Below are positions 62,959 through 64,000 of a DNA stretch of 64,000 bases, piece by piece. Position numbers and translations under genes: made by a program. How positions within the stretch are numbered: the first letter of the stretch is position 1; every line of letters begins with the position of its first letter. Source of the stretch: Streptomyces althioticus (GTDB taxonomy: Bacteria > Actinomycetota > Actinomycetes > Streptomycetales > Streptomycetaceae); the NCBI GenBank assembly GCA_014649355.1, contig BMSW01000020.1, forward strand, positions 1-64,000, read 5' to 3'. The notes under the pieces are model-generated. The model did not search any database. It saw only the letters and a list, made by a program, of their open reading frames with translations, and had not been told where the DNA came from.

Positions 62959-63819
62959 TCAGCTCAGCCGCACCCGGGCCAGCTGACGGGACTGCGCGAC
63001 GAGACGGTCGGCACTGTCCCAGACCTCGGCGTCCTCCTCCAGGAAGCCGCCCGCGAGGTTACGGGTGGTGATGGACACGCGCAGCGGACCCGGCGCCGGG
63101 CGGCAGCGCACGTGGACGGTCAGCTCGACCGTGGGCACCCAGCCGGTCAGGCCCATCTCGAACGCGGTCGGCGGCAGCGCGTCCACCGCGAGCAGCAGCG
63201 CCAGCGGGTCGGGGTCCCGGCCGTCGGCGAGACCGAACCAGGCGCGCATCTCCCCCTTGCCGGACGGCTTTCCGAGGGCCCAGCCGAGGGTCGACGGGTC
63301 CAGCTTCAGCATCAGCCGGCCGGCGATCTCGGAGCTGCCGTCGACCGGGGCGGGGCCGTCCTCGGGGCCGAAGCACTGGTCCATCGGCGGCAGCGCGGGC
63401 GGCACGGCCGTCGTACGGACGTCGTCGGGGAGGGAGTCCAGGTCGCCGTAGGAGGCGAGGACGCGGATGCGCTCGACCTCGTTGCCCTGCTCGTCGCGCT
63501 GGAAGAGGGACGCCTGGCCGGTGGAGAGCGTGCGCCCGGTGCGGACGGTCTCGGTGCGGACGACCGCCGGGCCCGGCTGGGAGGCCGTCAGGTAGTGCGC
63601 GGAGACCGTGAAGGGGTTGGAGTGCGGCAGCGCGTCCGCGAGGGCGCGGCCCAGGACGGCCAGCAGGTACCCGCCGTTGACGGCGTTGATGATCGTCCAG
63701 CCGGCGGAGAGGTCGATGTCGTAGACGCCGGGTTCCCGCTGGGTGAGCGCGGTGTCGCGGTCGAACTCACTGTCACCGATGACGGCCCGGGTGGCCTGGG
63801 CGGAGGCTGCTTCTGGCAT
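62959..63819 (-). CDS. Thioesterase (hotdog-fold) family protein
   Basis: From ATG 63819 the protein is 286 residues; the longer frame has no better site. Two hotdog-like halves are visible: GWTIINAVNGGYLLAVLGRALAD and SNPFTVSAHYLTASQPGPAVVRTETVRTGRTLSTGQASLFQ, then a second half with VELTVHVRCRPAPGPL and DSADRLVAQSRQLARVRL. This matches the acyl-CoA thioesterase II/TesB-like family. The promoter region has a TATTAT at 63844-63839 only about 20 bases before the ATG, so the message may be almost leaderless. Confidence 0.83.
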   Translation of the reverse strand: MPEAASAQATRAVIGDSEFDRDTALTQREPGVYDIDLSAGWTIINAVNGGYLLAVLGRALADALPHSNPFTVSAHYLTASQPGPAVVRTETVRTGRTLSTGQASLFQRDEQGNEVERIRVLASYGDLDSLPDDVRTTAVPPALPPMDQCFGPEDGPAPVDGSSEIAGRLMLKLDPSTLGWALGKPSGKGEMRAWFGLADGRDPDPLALLLAVDALPPTAFEMGLTGWVPTVELTVHVRCRPAPGPLRVSITTRNLAGGFLEEDAEVWDSADRLVAQSRQLARVRLS

Positions 63820-63878
63820 GGGTGAACAGTACAAGAAGATAATACTAAGCGGTAGCTTTGCTCGCCCGCCGGCTTCGC

Positions 63879-64000
63879 TCACTCCTCACTGACCGTCGAA
63901 CGCCGGTGCCAGGCGCGGGGCGCACGCCAGTGGAAGCGCATCGCCAGCAGCCGCAGCATGAAGGCGGTGACGGCCGCGGTCGTGCTGGTCAACGGGTTCA
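63879..64000 (-). CDS. TRIC-type cation channel family protein, C-terminal end
   Basis: Only the last 40 residues are in the window. They read NPLTSTTAAVTAFMLRLLAM and then RFHWRAPRAWHRRSTVSEE and stop, which fits the end of UPF0126/TRIC trimeric ion channels: a final helix and a short basic tail. The start lies to the right of the window, so the call is tentative. Confidence 0.55.
   Translation of the reverse strand, partial: NPLTSTTAAVTAFMLRLLAMRFHWRAPRAWHRRSTVSEE

Overview
The window is high-GC actinobacterial chromosome with Streptomyces character: very high GC, strong third-position GC bias, frequent GTG starts, AGGAGG-like ribosome sites and long GC-rich hairpin terminators. From memory of the family, the gene order resembles the S. 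coelicolor stretch from conservon cvn1 to the mnmA/iscS region. It looks like core chromosome. I see no insertion sequence, prophage, CRISPR array, tRNA or rRNA.

Layout. 1-9.3 kb: the end of a cvnD-type GTPase, an acyl-CoA carboxylase beta/epsilon pair (accB, accE), a short-chain dehydrogenase, an HpnR-like B12 radical SAM protein, a YceI protein, a TPM-domain membrane protein and citramalate synthase (cimA) behind an apparent attenuator. 9.6-14.2 kb: a five-gene leftward operon of a urease gamma-beta fusion, a divergent urease alpha subunit, agmatine deiminase, a Cys-rich protein and a TetR regulator. It faces an NCS1 permease gene that carries an in-frame TGA. 15.8-30.6 kb: amino-acid metabolism, nearly all leftward: ilvE, leuB, the proline catabolic pair with its PucR-type regulator, a TetR/MFS efflux pair, serA, ilvC, ilvN and ilvB behind the classical branched-chain leader peptide.

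30.6-45.1 kb: a PAS-GGDEF-EAL protein with a degenerate EAL domain, two oxidoreductases, a PQQ-type sugar dehydrogenase lipoprotein, a large LuxR (LAL) regulator, small proteins, an acetyltransferase and an MMPL exporter. 45.3-55.7 kb: a methyltransferase, the GatCAB operon with a small membrane-protein gene inside it, an RmdB-like GGDEF-EAL protein, NAD-dependent DNA ligase and a MetE-like protein. 55.8-64 kb: an SDR, a LOG-family protein, a DUF427 protein, an alpha/beta hydrolase, mnmA, a secreted amidase, cysteine desulfurase, small membrane proteins, a TetR regulator, a thioesterase-fold protein and the end of a TRIC-like channel.

How the genes work together. cimA, ilvB, ilvN, ilvC, ilvE and leuB cover much of Ile/Val/Leu synthesis, and two of their transcripts start with apparent leader-peptide attenuators. 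The cysteine desulfurase probably feeds sulfur to MnmA for tRNA thiolation. The most unusual locus is the urease-like/agmatine deiminase operon. Its alpha subunit keeps every nickel ligand but lacks the active-site flap cysteine, and no nickel-insertion genes lie nearby.
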